Source: an uncultured Candidatus Actinomarina sp. (GTDB taxonomy: Bacteria > Actinomycetota > Acidimicrobiia > Actinomarinales > Actinomarinaceae). Taken from it: a stretch of 64,000 bases of DNA. The notes under the pieces are model-generated. The model searched no databases. It saw only the letters and a program-made list of their open reading frames with translations, and was not told the DNA's origin. Shown one piece after another: positions 53,704 through 61,740 of this stretch. The stretch is taken from contig CABYLQ010000001.1 in NCBI GenBank assembly GCA_902519845.1, positions 281,808 to 345,807 on the forward strand, given 5' to 3'. A program made the translations under genes and the position numbers. Within the stretch, counting starts at the first letter, position 1; the number at the start of each line of letters is the position of its first letter.

Positions 53704-54195
53704 TTAACTTACGTAATCAAGAATCATTTCGTATGTCACTGGACCATTAAATGTATGCAATACTTCAAAATTTGGATCTAACAAAAGGGTGGTAGGTATG
53801 CCGCTCCAAAAAAATTGAGTAATAAATGCTTCAATTTTATCCTGTGATAATACATTCTGATAAGTTAGATTTTGTTCAAGGATAAACTCCTTGGCATTAG
53901 CTTCTGAATCATCAACTAATAAACCTATGACATAGAAGTTCCCAGTATCGTGTAATTCTTGGAGGTATCCTACTTCTTCTATGCATGGAGTACACCACGT
54001 AGCCCAGAGATTAATAATCACATATGACTCTTCGGCAATTTGAAAATTAGTATCTAAAACTTCATTAATATTCGATAAATCAATTTTTTGATTACTTGGG
54101 AGAATCTCCTCATCGACAGTTTCATTATCAAAAAATACTGAAACAATTCCAACCAGGACTATCAATGCAATTAAGATAAAATTTCTTTTCAACAT
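53704..54195 (-). CDS. TlpA/ResA-like membrane-anchored thiol-disulfide protein
   Basis: The 163-residue thioredoxin-fold protein has an N-terminal anchor (about residues 5-22) and the active site WATWCTPCIEEV with Cys68 and Cys71. The fold then continues through YVIGLLVDDSEANAKEF to the cis-proline GIPTTLLLD. Such proteins reduce disulfides outside the membrane, often for cytochrome c maturation, though no such genes are in this window. TAAATT lies six bases before the ATG. Confidence 0.88.
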   Translation of the reverse strand: MLKRNFILIALIVLVGIVSVFFDNETVDEEILPSNQKIDLSNINEVLDTNFQIAEESYVIINLWATWCTPCIEEVGYLQELHDTGNFYVIGLLVDDSEANAKEFILEQNLTYQNVLSQDKIEAFITQFFWSGIPTTLLLDPNFEVLHTFNGPVTYEMILDYVS

Positions 54196-54201
54196 AATTT
54201 C

Positions 54202-54207
54202 AATTTA
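54202..54207 (-). promoter_or_regulatory. -10 hexamer of a leaderless transcript (TlpA-like gene)
   Basis: Minus-strand TAAATT, six bases, then the ATG at 54195. Confidence 0.55.
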
Positions 54208-54236
54208 ATAAAGAATTGAACATAAAATACATAAGT

Positions 54237-55265
54237 ATGAAATTTGAAAATGTTATTTATCCAGGATTCAATAAAACCTTTGAGGAACTTGGTTGTTTCA
54301 ACTTAAACAAGAATAACGAGTTAGAGGTTTTTGATTATTTCAATATTGATTGGGTCCAATCTGCTGTTACTGAAATGATTAAAGAGATAGATAGCTCTGT
54401 ACCTTTGAAATTTGTAGAGCCAACAACTGATGATATGGCTTCAGCTACCAAGTTGGTCAATGCAGATCTATCTATCGAAGATGTAAAGAAAAACTTCAAT
54501 GTAGGAAAACGAATAATTGGTATTTCCTCTGGAAAAGGTGGAGTAGGGAAGTCAACAATCTCATCATTGATTGGCATGGGTTTCGCAAAGCAAGGAAAGA
54601 AAGTAGGCATATTAGATGCTGATATTTGGGGCTATTCAATACCCAAAATGCTTGGTGCTAAATTTCCACCAATTCCTTTTAACAATAGAATTTTTCCATC
54701 AAAAATAAATGGCTTAAATGTAATTTCAATGGAATATTTTGTAAAACAGGATGAAGCTGTAATTTGGAGAGGACCAATGCTCCACAAAGCAATAGAACAG
54801 TTTTTGTATGAAGTCTTATGGCAAGATATTGATATATTATTAATTGATATGCCGCCTGGAACAGGGGATGTCTCAATATCATTATCTCAATTTTTAAATT
54901 TTTATGAAACAATTATTGTTACTACACCTCAAAGTAATGCAACTGCAGTAGCTGAGAGGGCTGGAATAATGTCACAAAAAGTCAATTCAAGCATTATTGG
55001 AGTTATTGAAAATATGTCATATTTAGAAAATGGTAAAGAAAAATTATTTCCTTTTGGACAAGGCGGGGGAGAAGAGCTTTCCAAAAGACTAAATGTAGAT
55101 TTTATAGGATCTCTTCCTCTCTACAACAACGTCTCTGAATATTCGGAAAGTGGCAATTTGGCTGAATTTGCATCTGATGAGAATTTTTCAGTCATTGAAA
55201 ATATGGTGAATGCAATTAACAATATAGCCCCTAAGAAAAAACCTATAAATTTAAAAATTAATTAA
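54237..55265 (+). CDS. Mrp/ApbC-type iron-sulfur cluster carrier ATPase
   Basis: The Mrp/NBP35 family assembles and delivers Fe-S clusters. From the ATG at 54237 the protein has 342 residues: an N-terminal ~80-residue region, then a deviant Walker A SSGKGGVGKST, DADIWGYSIPKMLG (switch I), DMPPGTGDVSISLSQ (Walker B/switch II) and GVIENMSY. The CxxC pair that many Mrp proteins use to bind clusters is not seen in the usual place (NMSYLENGKEKLFPFG). The longer frame from a TTG at 54216 adds seven residues and lacks support. TAAAAT lies eight bases before the ATG. Confidence 0.88.
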   Translation: MKFENVIYPGFNKTFEELGCFNLNKNNELEVFDYFNIDWVQSAVTEMIKEIDSSVPLKFVEPTTDDMASATKLVNADLSIEDVKKNFNVGKRIIGISSGKGGVGKSTISSLIGMGFAKQGKKVGILDADIWGYSIPKMLGAKFPPIPFNNRIFPSKINGLNVISMEYFVKQDEAVIWRGPMLHKAIEQFLYEVLWQDIDILLIDMPPGTGDVSISLSQFLNFYETIIVTTPQSNATAVAERAGIMSQKVNSSIIGVIENMSYLENGKEKLFPFGQGGGEELSKRLNVDFIGSLPLYNNVSEYSESGNLAEFASDENFSVIENMVNAINNIAPKKKPINLKIN

Positions 55266-56013
55266 TTACTAAACAAATAATTCCGAGTAAAAGACAGTAG
55301 TATCCAAAATATTGAAGTTTAGAATTTGTTGTGAAATCCACAAGGAGTTTTATTGCAACTAGTCCAGTTATCATTGCAACGATTGTTGGAAAAATAATTC
55401 CTGAATTAAGTTCATAAGACTGAGTCACAAACGTTAGGCCCCAAGCGCCAAAAATTGTTGGAATGCCAAGAAGTAAAGAAAAGTAAATCGCATCTGCTTT
55501 CTTCATCCCAAGATACATCGCAGTAATTAATGTGACACCTGAACGGGATACTCCTGGAAGTAATGCAAAGGATTGAGCCAATCCAATTAGAAATGCATTA
55601 TTTACGGTCAACTCTGTAATTGAAAACGTATCTTTGTTATTAATTTTTTCTGAGAATATTAAAAGTATTGAGAATAGGAGGTATGAGATTCCTGTTACTA
55701 AAAGAATCTGGGGACTCTCATCTATGGTGTTCTGGATCGGAGTAAAGAAACCAACTAAAGCTGCTGGTATCACACCGACAACTACCACTTTTAGAAAAAA
55801 TAAAAAAGTTTCAGTACTTTCAAATATTTTTTTTATTCTTTTTCTATAAAATATCAAAATTGAAAATAGTGTTCCAATATGTAGAAAAGCAATATCATTT
55901 GTATTTAAATTTATATCTTGGCTTAAAGACGACAATATTACTAAATGACCGCTTGAAGAAATTGGTAAGAATTCTGTTATTCCCTGTAATACGCCAGTAA
56001 AAAATTCAAGCAT
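55258..56013 (-). CDS. uppP: Undecaprenyl-diphosphatase UppP (BacA)
   Basis: UppP recycles the undecaprenyl carrier for peptidoglycan synthesis by removing a phosphate at the outer membrane face. The 251-residue protein has about seven to eight hydrophobic segments and the two catalytic motifs: QGITEFLPISSSGHLV near the N-terminus (Glu and Ser/His) and LLPGVSRSGVTL with the essential Arg. It is somewhat shorter than E. coli BacA (273). Its ATG lies immediately after the stop of a small zinc-ribbon gene on the same strand. Confidence 0.94.
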   Translation of the reverse strand: MLEFFTGVLQGITEFLPISSSGHLVILSSLSQDINLNTNDIAFLHIGTLFSILIFYRKRIKKIFESTETFLFFLKVVVVGVIPAALVGFFTPIQNTIDESPQILLVTGISYLLFSILLIFSEKINNKDTFSITELTVNNAFLIGLAQSFALLPGVSRSGVTLITAMYLGMKKADAIYFSLLLGIPTIFGAWGLTFVTQSYELNSGIIFPTIVAMITGLVAIKLLVDFTTNSKLQYFGYYCLLLGIICLVIN

Positions 56014-56163
56014 CTATTTTATACTAGCTAAATGCCAGTCGTTGCAATCACTACATTTATAAATATTGAATCGTTGATTATATTCTGATTCAGCCCACCC
56101 ACGTTCTTTTCTGGCCTCGTTTTCAGACTTAAATCTCTTTTTGTTACAGTTATCAATGATCAT
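56014..56163 (-). CDS. Small zinc-ribbon-like protein, 49 residues
   Basis: A 49-codon frame ends exactly where uppP begins (stop TAG next to the uppP ATG). The product has Cys6 near the N-terminus, a charged helical middle (SENEARKERGWAES) and KCSDCNDWHL near the end. The Cys-x-x-Cys plus Trp-His arrangement recalls the small CPxCxxWHLT-type zinc-ribbon proteins found in actinobacteria. The layout (start, length, tight linkage to uppP) supports a gene missed by length cut-offs. The function is unknown. Confidence 0.6.
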   Translation of the reverse strand: MIIDNCNKKRFKSENEARKERGWAESEYNQRFNIYKCSDCNDWHLASIK

Positions 56164-56231
56164 TTATCTCAAATACCACAATAAATTAAAAATACCTTAA
56201 TGTAATAAAAACTTAATTTAATTTAAATCGG

Positions 56232-56237
56232 TAGAAT
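56232..56237 (+). promoter_or_regulatory. -10 hexamer of a leaderless transcript (plsY)
   Basis: TAGAAT, six bases, then the ATG at 56244. Confidence 0.6.
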
Positions 56238-56243
56238 CTAATC

Positions 56244-56843
56244 ATGAATATTGTTGCAGTTATTTTTTGTTATTTGATTGGTTCAGTCAATTTTGCATAC
56301 CTTGTTGCAAAATACAAAAAAATCAATATTCAAGAAATAGGTAGTGGTAATCCTGGCTCATCCAATGTTTTACGCGCACTTGGTAGAAATTATGCAATTG
56401 TTGTTTTATTGGGAGATTTATTTAAGGGAGTAGTGCCATTTCTCCTTTTTGGAATACAAACAGAGAGTATTATTTATGGCGTTATGGCTGTGGTAGGTCA
56501 TTGTTTTCCGATTTTTTATAAATTTAAAGGTGGAAAAGGAGTAGCTACTTATTTAGGGACTGTTGTAGGTTATATAATTTTTCTTGCACCAGATTTGGCT
56601 ATTTTATTTTGGCAGTTTTTCTTTATTCTCGGATTTGTTGTGCTTTATTTCGGAATATTCTATATTTTTAGGATTTCAGCAATATCAAGTCTCATTACTT
56701 GTACAGTTGGTTCACTTTATATCATTTTTCAAGAAAGTACAGCGTTAATCACAGCGTCTCAGATTCTAATTGTCGTTTTAATTTTCTATCAACATCGGGA
56801 AAATCTTTCAAGACTATCAAAAGGTGACGAGAATAAATTTTAG
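56244..56843 (+). CDS. plsY: Acyl-phosphate:glycerol-3-phosphate acyltransferase PlsY
   Basis: PlsY adds the first acyl chain to glycerol-3-phosphate using acyl-phosphate. The 199-residue membrane protein has about five transmembrane segments and the three family motifs: IGSGNPGSSNVLRALG, GHCFPIFYKFKGGKGVAT and the C-terminal QHRENLSRL region. It feeds PlsC, encoded at 24420-25148 in this window. TAGAAT six bases upstream of the ATG supports this start. Confidence 0.95.
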   Translation: MNIVAVIFCYLIGSVNFAYLVAKYKKINIQEIGSGNPGSSNVLRALGRNYAIVVLLGDLFKGVVPFLLFGIQTESIIYGVMAVVGHCFPIFYKFKGGKGVATYLGTVVGYIIFLAPDLAILFWQFFFILGFVVLYFGIFYIFRISAISSLITCTVGSLYIIFQESTALITASQILIVVLIFYQHRENLSRLSKGDENKF

Positions 56844-56904
56844 ATTTCAAGAATAATATTTTATTTTGTTGTAATATATTTTTAAGAAGAGTTGAGGCAG
56901 GGCT

Positions 56905-57285
56905 ATGAGTTCAACATTAGTTTTAATAGGTTTATTATTATCGCTTTCGATGGCGGTAATCCTTCCTGAAGTACAAATTTCAAAAAATCAAAGCAATTAC
57001 TCGTTTATGATCTCTCGTGAATATGATTTTATGGTCAACAAACAGAGAAGAGGTTATTTGGTGCTGGGTTTGATAGCAATTTCAACTTTTTTCGTATCAA
57101 TTCAAACCATGTCTGTTCCAATTTTTATAGCTCACCTCGTATTTGATGTTATCTTTGGCGTTTATGCATTTCTCTCGTTTCAAATAAGAAGATCTATGCA
57201 AATGCAAAACAACTTAAGTCTTGGAAATCAACAAGAAATGAAAAAAAAGGTAGAGGAAGAAAGCTACTTCAAAGAAGCTGTTTAA
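56905..57285 (+). CDS. Uncharacterised small membrane protein
   Basis: The 126-residue protein has three hydrophobic segments (about residues 4-20, 51-70 and 72-92) and a charged C-terminal tail (NQQEMKKKVEEE). I do not recognise the family. It starts an operon with the translin-like and hotdog thioesterase genes (spacers of 3 bases and a four-base overlap). A GAGGCAGGG stretch near 56893 may be its ribosome-binding site. Confidence 0.7.
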   Translation: MSSTLVLIGLLLSLSMAVILPEVQISKNQSNYSFMISREYDFMVNKQRRGYLVLGLIAISTFFVSIQTMSVPIFIAHLVFDVIFGVYAFLSFQIRRSMQMQNNLSLGNQQEMKKKVEEESYFKEAV

Positions 57286-57288
57286 AAC

Positions 57289-57906
57289 TTGAAATCACCT
57301 GAGCAGATTACAAATAGTCTCGTTAAAGAGTTCGATAAATTAAACGAGATTCGAGAACAGTCCTTAAAACTCTCTAGAGAAATTATCAAATCTTGTTCTA
57401 AATCTATACGAAATGTTCATAGAAATGATTTAGCTGAGGCTAAAACACATTTAGATGAAGCAAATAATAACTATAAAAAATTACAAACTTCACTTCAAGA
57501 TATTCCTGAATTACGTTTTGCAGGATATGTAAATGATTCTGAGAGGGAATTAATTGAAGCATTTTTAGTTTACGAGTTTGAGAAAAATAATATACTTCTC
57601 GAATTTTCTACAATGAATGTTTCAGCTTCAAATTATATACAAGGACTTGGAGATGCCATTGGAGAGTGGAGAAGAAAAGTACTTGATAAATTAAGAAAAC
57701 TTGAAATTGAAGAAGGGGAGAAGTATTTGGATGTAATGGAGTCCTCTATGGAGATATTTAATGAACTTGACTATCCAGATGCCCTTACAGGAGGTTTAAG
57801 ACGCTACGCTGACACAGCAAGAGCGATCATTGAGCGAACTCGCTCAGATCTCACGAATGCTATAGTAAGTGAATCATTACGTAAGGAATTAAAAAATAAC
57901 GAATGA
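57289..57906 (+). CDS. Translin-family protein
   Basis: The 205-residue all-helical protein matches archaeal-type translin: EQSLKLSREIIKSCSKSIRNVHRNDLAEA at the start (quoted in part: LKLSREIIK and IRNVHRND), a central VYEFEKNNI segment, GLGDAIGEWRRKVLDKLR, and YPDALTGGLRRYADTARAIIERTRSDLT near the end, of which GGLRRYADTARAIIERTR is diagnostic. Translin/TRAX proteins bind or cleave RNA and single-stranded DNA. Bacterial members are uncommon and their role is unclear. The start is TTG, three bases after the preceding stop. Confidence 0.8.
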   Translation: MKSPEQITNSLVKEFDKLNEIREQSLKLSREIIKSCSKSIRNVHRNDLAEAKTHLDEANNNYKKLQTSLQDIPELRFAGYVNDSERELIEAFLVYEFEKNNILLEFSTMNVSASNYIQGLGDAIGEWRRKVLDKLRKLEIEEGEKYLDVMESSMEIFNELDYPDALTGGLRRYADTARAIIERTRSDLTNAIVSESLRKELKNNE

Positions 57907-58406
57907 ACTACAAATACATTACCGGAGACAATTTAGAAATTACAAGTTCGGGGTGGTCTGAAGGTACTGTCTTGCAAGACATATATCCAGACTCTTCTTT
58001 TGTAAGTGGTGTGGAAAATCCACAGAGCATGAAGATGGTTCCAATTATCAGAGATCAAAAAATATATGCTAAATATACATTTGAGAAAAGATTTGAGGGA
58101 GGACCAGGTCTTGTACATGGAGGTATATTATCAACTGTTCTAGATGAGATGATGGGGTACGCTACCGTTACCCATAATCTATGGTGTGTTACAGCCAATC
58201 TTGAAGTTAACTACAGATCACCATGTCCAGTTGAAGAAGAGTTTGAGTTAAGTGCTTGGGTTACAAGGATCGATGAGAAAAAGATTTATACCGAGTCAAT
58301 AATATTTTCTGGCGAAAACTTACATGTAGAATCTTCTGGATTATTTATAAATTTAGGTCAAGATCGCGCACAGACATTCTTCATAGCTGATAAGAACTAT
58401 CCGTAA
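57903..58406 (+). CDS. PaaI-type hotdog-fold acyl-CoA thioesterase
   Basis: The 167-residue hotdog protein has the PaaI pattern GGPGLVHGGILSTVLDEMMGYA (quoted only in part: LVHGGILSTVLDE, containing the catalytic acidic residue), followed by ANLEVNYRSPCPVEEEF. It should hydrolyse small or medium acyl-CoA thioesters, substrate unknown. It overlaps the translin-like gene by four bases. It ends two bases before the convergent oxidoreductase. Confidence 0.88.
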   Translation: MNYKYITGDNLEITSSGWSEGTVLQDIYPDSSFVSGVENPQSMKMVPIIRDQKIYAKYTFEKRFEGGPGLVHGGILSTVLDEMMGYATVTHNLWCVTANLEVNYRSPCPVEEEFELSAWVTRIDEKKIYTESIIFSGENLHVESSGLFINLGQDRAQTFFIADKNYP

Positions 58407-58407
58407 T

Positions 58408-60249
58408 TTATATCTTCGAAGTCAAAAAGTGGCTTGTTGATTGAATAGTTATCATTGGATTCACTCCAGAACATCTAGGAAATACTGACGAATCTACAAT
58501 AAAGACATTATCTAATCCATGTACTTTTCCATTTAAATCTGTGACACCTAAATTTGGATCAGGGTTCATTCTTGCAGTACCCATTTGATGTGCTGATCCA
58601 AGCAGCATTCGGAAAGGTTCATTTTTAACAGCTTTCATCTTATTTAAGAATTCTTCAATATCTTCATTTGATGACTTTTTCCAATGCATTGTTGGTGAAG
58701 TTGCAACCATAATCTCTTCTGCACCAGCTAAATAATTTGCTCTGACAAGGCTCTCCATTCCATGCATCAAATTATTATGATCAAAATCGTTTAAATTATA
58801 ATCCCATAAATGTTGAGGGTTTTTATTAATTATTGATCCAGAACTTGTGTCTGAGGTAAGAACAATTCCTCCAGACCAATACTTATAACTTTCAATAAAA
58901 TCATCAAATTTATCATTATTATTTGGAAAAAATGGAAAGAAAAGACTTGGATGCATTGGTAGCCCTTCCAAAAGATATCCATAATTGTCTTTCCTAAACA
59001 AATTGTCATCTGAATAGATTCCCTGCATTGTTCCTGCCCATGGTTTTTGCTCTTCTGAGAACTTACCTGCAACACCTGAAACAGGATGAAGTTTTAAATT
59101 GTGACCAAGCTGTTTATTTTTATATCCACTATCAAGCAGAATTTTAGGAGTGTTTAGGGAACCAGCTGCAAGGATGACTTTATCAACCGCGACTTTATGT
59201 AATACGCCGCTATTTTCAACATTAATGTGTGTTGCTTTTCCATTTGCTATATCAAGACTTTTGATATTGGTATCACTGAACACATTCTCAGGTTCAAATT
59301 TATCTTCTGAGAACCAAATTTTATTTGTCGAGTTGATGCTTTCGTCATAACGACCAAATGTACTAAAACCAGATTCTGTACAATCTGAATTACTTGTATT
59401 CCTTGGAATAATCTTATAACTCAAATCATTGAGCTCGATGCCCTCAGCCAATTTAACTTCTTTTTGTGGTACTCGATTATTTTCTACATCAACGTTTAAT
59501 TCTTTGCATATATAATCCATGCTGCTCTTAAATTCACTCGAATTGAAATATTTATTTTGTCCTGTAAGGGAATCCCATTCATCTAGTATCTTGTCTGGGG
59601 TTCTTAAAGAGGTTGTCCAATTCACACTGGTACCTCCTCCAATTCCCATTCCGGCTAAAAGCAAGACTTTATAACCTCTAGTTTGTTGTATTCCATTCGT
59701 GTCATAGAAGTTGTGATACCCAAATGTTTCATTGTTTGTCTCACCGTTGCCATAACTACCTTTTTCGAATATACCTACTTCATATTTTTCTTGGAGTATA
59801 TTAGCTGCGACACCACCACCTGAGCCACTACCAATTACTGCTACTTCTATACTTTTTGGAATAGATACGTCTTTTTTATTAATTGTTGTATTTTTATAGA
59901 TTGGGTAATCAAGGTATTTATATACTGAACCCTCACCATCAAGAGATCTTGCAGTACTTAAACCAAATAATGCAGTGATTCCAGAACCTAGCTTTCTTAA
60001 TATTGATAAATTAGAACTTTGTAAATTTTTTACAAATTCTGGAATATTTGAGTCCTTTATGAAAAGCTTTCTTAATCCAAAAGAAAATATAAAGAAGAAG
60101 CCTTTCAATTGAATAATTTCAGATCTGTCTGGAAAATTTTCAATGATAAAATCAAAATACTTTTTTGAGTTTTTTATTTCTTCCTGGTCAAAATTTGGAT
60201 ACAAACTAGAAAATATTGTATTAAACGATTTATCTATTCTTTTCCCCAC
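58408..60249 (-). CDS. GMC-type FAD oxidoreductase (long-chain alcohol/sterol oxidase-like)
   Basis: The 613-residue flavoprotein has the N-terminal FAD motif VAVIGSGSGGGVAANIL near residue 131, GMGIGGGTSVNW, an oxidase-core stretch LAAGSLNTPKILL, and the C-terminal VDSSVFPRCSGVNPMITI with NP of the GMC active site. The ~125-residue N-terminal extension before the FAD motif and the overall length are like long-chain fatty alcohol oxidases of the GMC family. Which alcohol or sterol it oxidises cannot be told. The GTG start is backed by a TAAAAT six bases upstream. Confidence 0.88.
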   Translation of the reverse strand: MGKRIDKSFNTIFSSLYPNFDQEEIKNSKKYFDFIIENFPDRSEIIQLKGFFFIFSFGLRKLFIKDSNIPEFVKNLQSSNLSILRKLGSGITALFGLSTARSLDGEGSVYKYLDYPIYKNTTINKKDVSIPKSIEVAVIGSGSGGGVAANILQEKYEVGIFEKGSYGNGETNNETFGYHNFYDTNGIQQTRGYKVLLLAGMGIGGGTSVNWTTSLRTPDKILDEWDSLTGQNKYFNSSEFKSSMDYICKELNVDVENNRVPQKEVKLAEGIELNDLSYKIIPRNTSNSDCTESGFSTFGRYDESINSTNKIWFSEDKFEPENVFSDTNIKSLDIANGKATHINVENSGVLHKVAVDKVILAAGSLNTPKILLDSGYKNKQLGHNLKLHPVSGVAGKFSEEQKPWAGTMQGIYSDDNLFRKDNYGYLLEGLPMHPSLFFPFFPNNNDKFDDFIESYKYWSGGIVLTSDTSSGSIINKNPQHLWDYNLNDFDHNNLMHGMESLVRANYLAGAEEIMVATSPTMHWKKSSNEDIEEFLNKMKAVKNEPFRMLLGSAHQMGTARMNPDPNLGVTDLNGKVHGLDNVFIVDSSVFPRCSGVNPMITIQSTSHFLTSKI

Positions 60250-60255
60250 CTAACA

Positions 60256-60261
60256 ATTTTA
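60256..60261 (-). promoter_or_regulatory. -10 hexamer of a leaderless transcript (GMC oxidoreductase)
   Basis: Minus-strand TAAAAT, six bases, then the GTG at 60249. This supports a GTG start without a ribosome-binding site. Confidence 0.6.
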
Positions 60262-60307
60262 CACTCTCAATTATGGATATGACACATAAACTGTACTGTT
60301 ATATTTC

Positions 60308-60733
60308 ATGAATCTATCAAAGTTAAACTTCAAAAAAATAATTTATATGATTTTAGGAATTATAAGTTTTTCCCTGGGTGCAATTGGAATTATCATTCCT
60401 GGCCTTCCTACAACACCTTTTATGATCCTCTCATCAGTACTTTTTTTACGATCTTCTGACAGGATGTACAAATGGTTAATCAACCATCCAAGATTTGGTA
60501 AGTATGTACTTGATTTTAAAAAAGGTAAAGGAATAACTTTCAAAACAAAGATTTATGCACAAACAATGATGTTAGTTACCGTAACACTCTCCCTTATTCC
60601 TATCTCACCAATGTTTATAGATAATCCAGCTATTCGAATTGTATTGTTTGCTTCTGGGATTTTTAGTTTTTGGTTGGTTGGTTTTAAAATTCCAACAAAT
60701 AAGTCACATGTGAATGAACCTAATAAAAAATAA
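60308..60733 (+). CDS. DUF454 (YbaN-like) membrane protein
   Basis: The 141-residue protein matches the DUF454/YbaN family: GAIGIIIPGLPTTPFMILS after the first membrane segment, RSSDRMYKWLINHPRFG, and two later hydrophobic segments. Family members are small inner-membrane proteins without a known biochemical role. It overlaps the following hydrolase gene by 20 bases, in another frame, so the two are probably cotranscribed. Confidence 0.85.
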   Translation: MNLSKLNFKKIIYMILGIISFSLGAIGIIIPGLPTTPFMILSSVLFLRSSDRMYKWLINHPRFGKYVLDFKKGKGITFKTKIYAQTMMLVTVTLSLIPISPMFIDNPAIRIVLFASGIFSFWLVGFKIPTNKSHVNEPNKK

Positions 60734-61616
60734 AAAGATTTTCATCTTTCTTTTTGTAATCGTTTTTCTATATTTTTTTCTATCATTTTTTGTGGCTTTT
60801 TCAGCATTTAGTATTGGAGATGAAGTCTATGAATCAACACCTGAAAGTCTTGGTTTAATTTATGAGGAGAATGATATCTTGACTTCTCAAAGCTCACTTT
60901 CTACGTGGTGGATACCAAATAATTCTGATATCACAATAATTATGTTGCATGGGCTGAGAAGTCAAAAAGCTGATCAGGAAATATTGGATAAAATCGCAGA
61001 GTTTAACAATCTTGGTTATTCAATTATTGCAGTTGATTTCCGTAATCATGGAAAATCTGGGGAAGGTGATTTTACTTTTGGAGTAGACGAAGTAAATGAC
61101 GTATTTAATACGATTGCATATTACAGAGATGCCAAAGATTTAACTAGGTTTGGCATTTGGGGGTTTAGTTATGGCGCAACAACTGCATTACTTACAGGAT
61201 TAGATTTAGATCAGCAGAACTTAGGTGTTGAGATTGTTGGAATCTTTGCAGAAAGTCCCTATATGGACCTATTAGCTGTTTTTACCGACCAAGTTGCTTA
61301 TAGGACGCCTCTTAATACTGCAATGGCAAATCTGCTTAAACCAGGGACAGTTTTGTTAAGTAATCTCATTTATAATTTTGAATTTAATTCTGTTCAGGAA
61401 AAGTTTGATTCAAGTAGTGGAATAGGAATTCCCACAATTTTAATTTCTTGTGGTAATGACGAAATCATCCCTGAAGGACAAATACAAGATTTGAAGGAAT
61501 TATTGGGTGTAAATTCTTCTATTGAAGATTTTACTGACTGTCGTAATCATGGAGAAGCCCTTGAAAGCGATTCTGATAAATACAGGAGTTTATTTTCAAG
61601 TCTTTTTGGATCTTAA
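60714..61616 (+). CDS. Membrane-anchored alpha/beta hydrolase
   Basis: The 300-residue protein has an N-terminal membrane segment (about residues 8-28) and an extracytoplasmic alpha/beta-hydrolase domain. MLHGLRSQKAD holds the oxyanion region, the nucleophile elbow is GIWGFSYGA, and the late Asp and His lie in CGNDEIIPEG and CRNHGEAL. It resembles the Bacillus YqkD/serine aminopeptidase-like group. The substrate is unknown. It overlaps the DUF454 gene by 20 bases. Confidence 0.82.
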   Translation: MNLIKNKKIFIFLFVIVFLYFFLSFFVAFSAFSIGDEVYESTPESLGLIYEENDILTSQSSLSTWWIPNNSDITIIMLHGLRSQKADQEILDKIAEFNNLGYSIIAVDFRNHGKSGEGDFTFGVDEVNDVFNTIAYYRDAKDLTRFGIWGFSYGATTALLTGLDLDQQNLGVEIVGIFAESPYMDLLAVFTDQVAYRTPLNTAMANLLKPGTVLLSNLIYNFEFNSVQEKFDSSSGIGIPTILISCGNDEIIPEGQIQDLKELLGVNSSIEDFTDCRNHGEALESDSDKYRSLFSSLFGS

Positions 61617-61740
61617 TTGAACATTTACTTTTCAGAGTTTTGGCAGTTTTGGCAGTGATAGAGCCTATTTGAGGCCACAGGTATGCATTTATTCAATATT
61701 TCTTTTGTGTCTTAATTTGCTCGTTTATTACTCTTAATTT

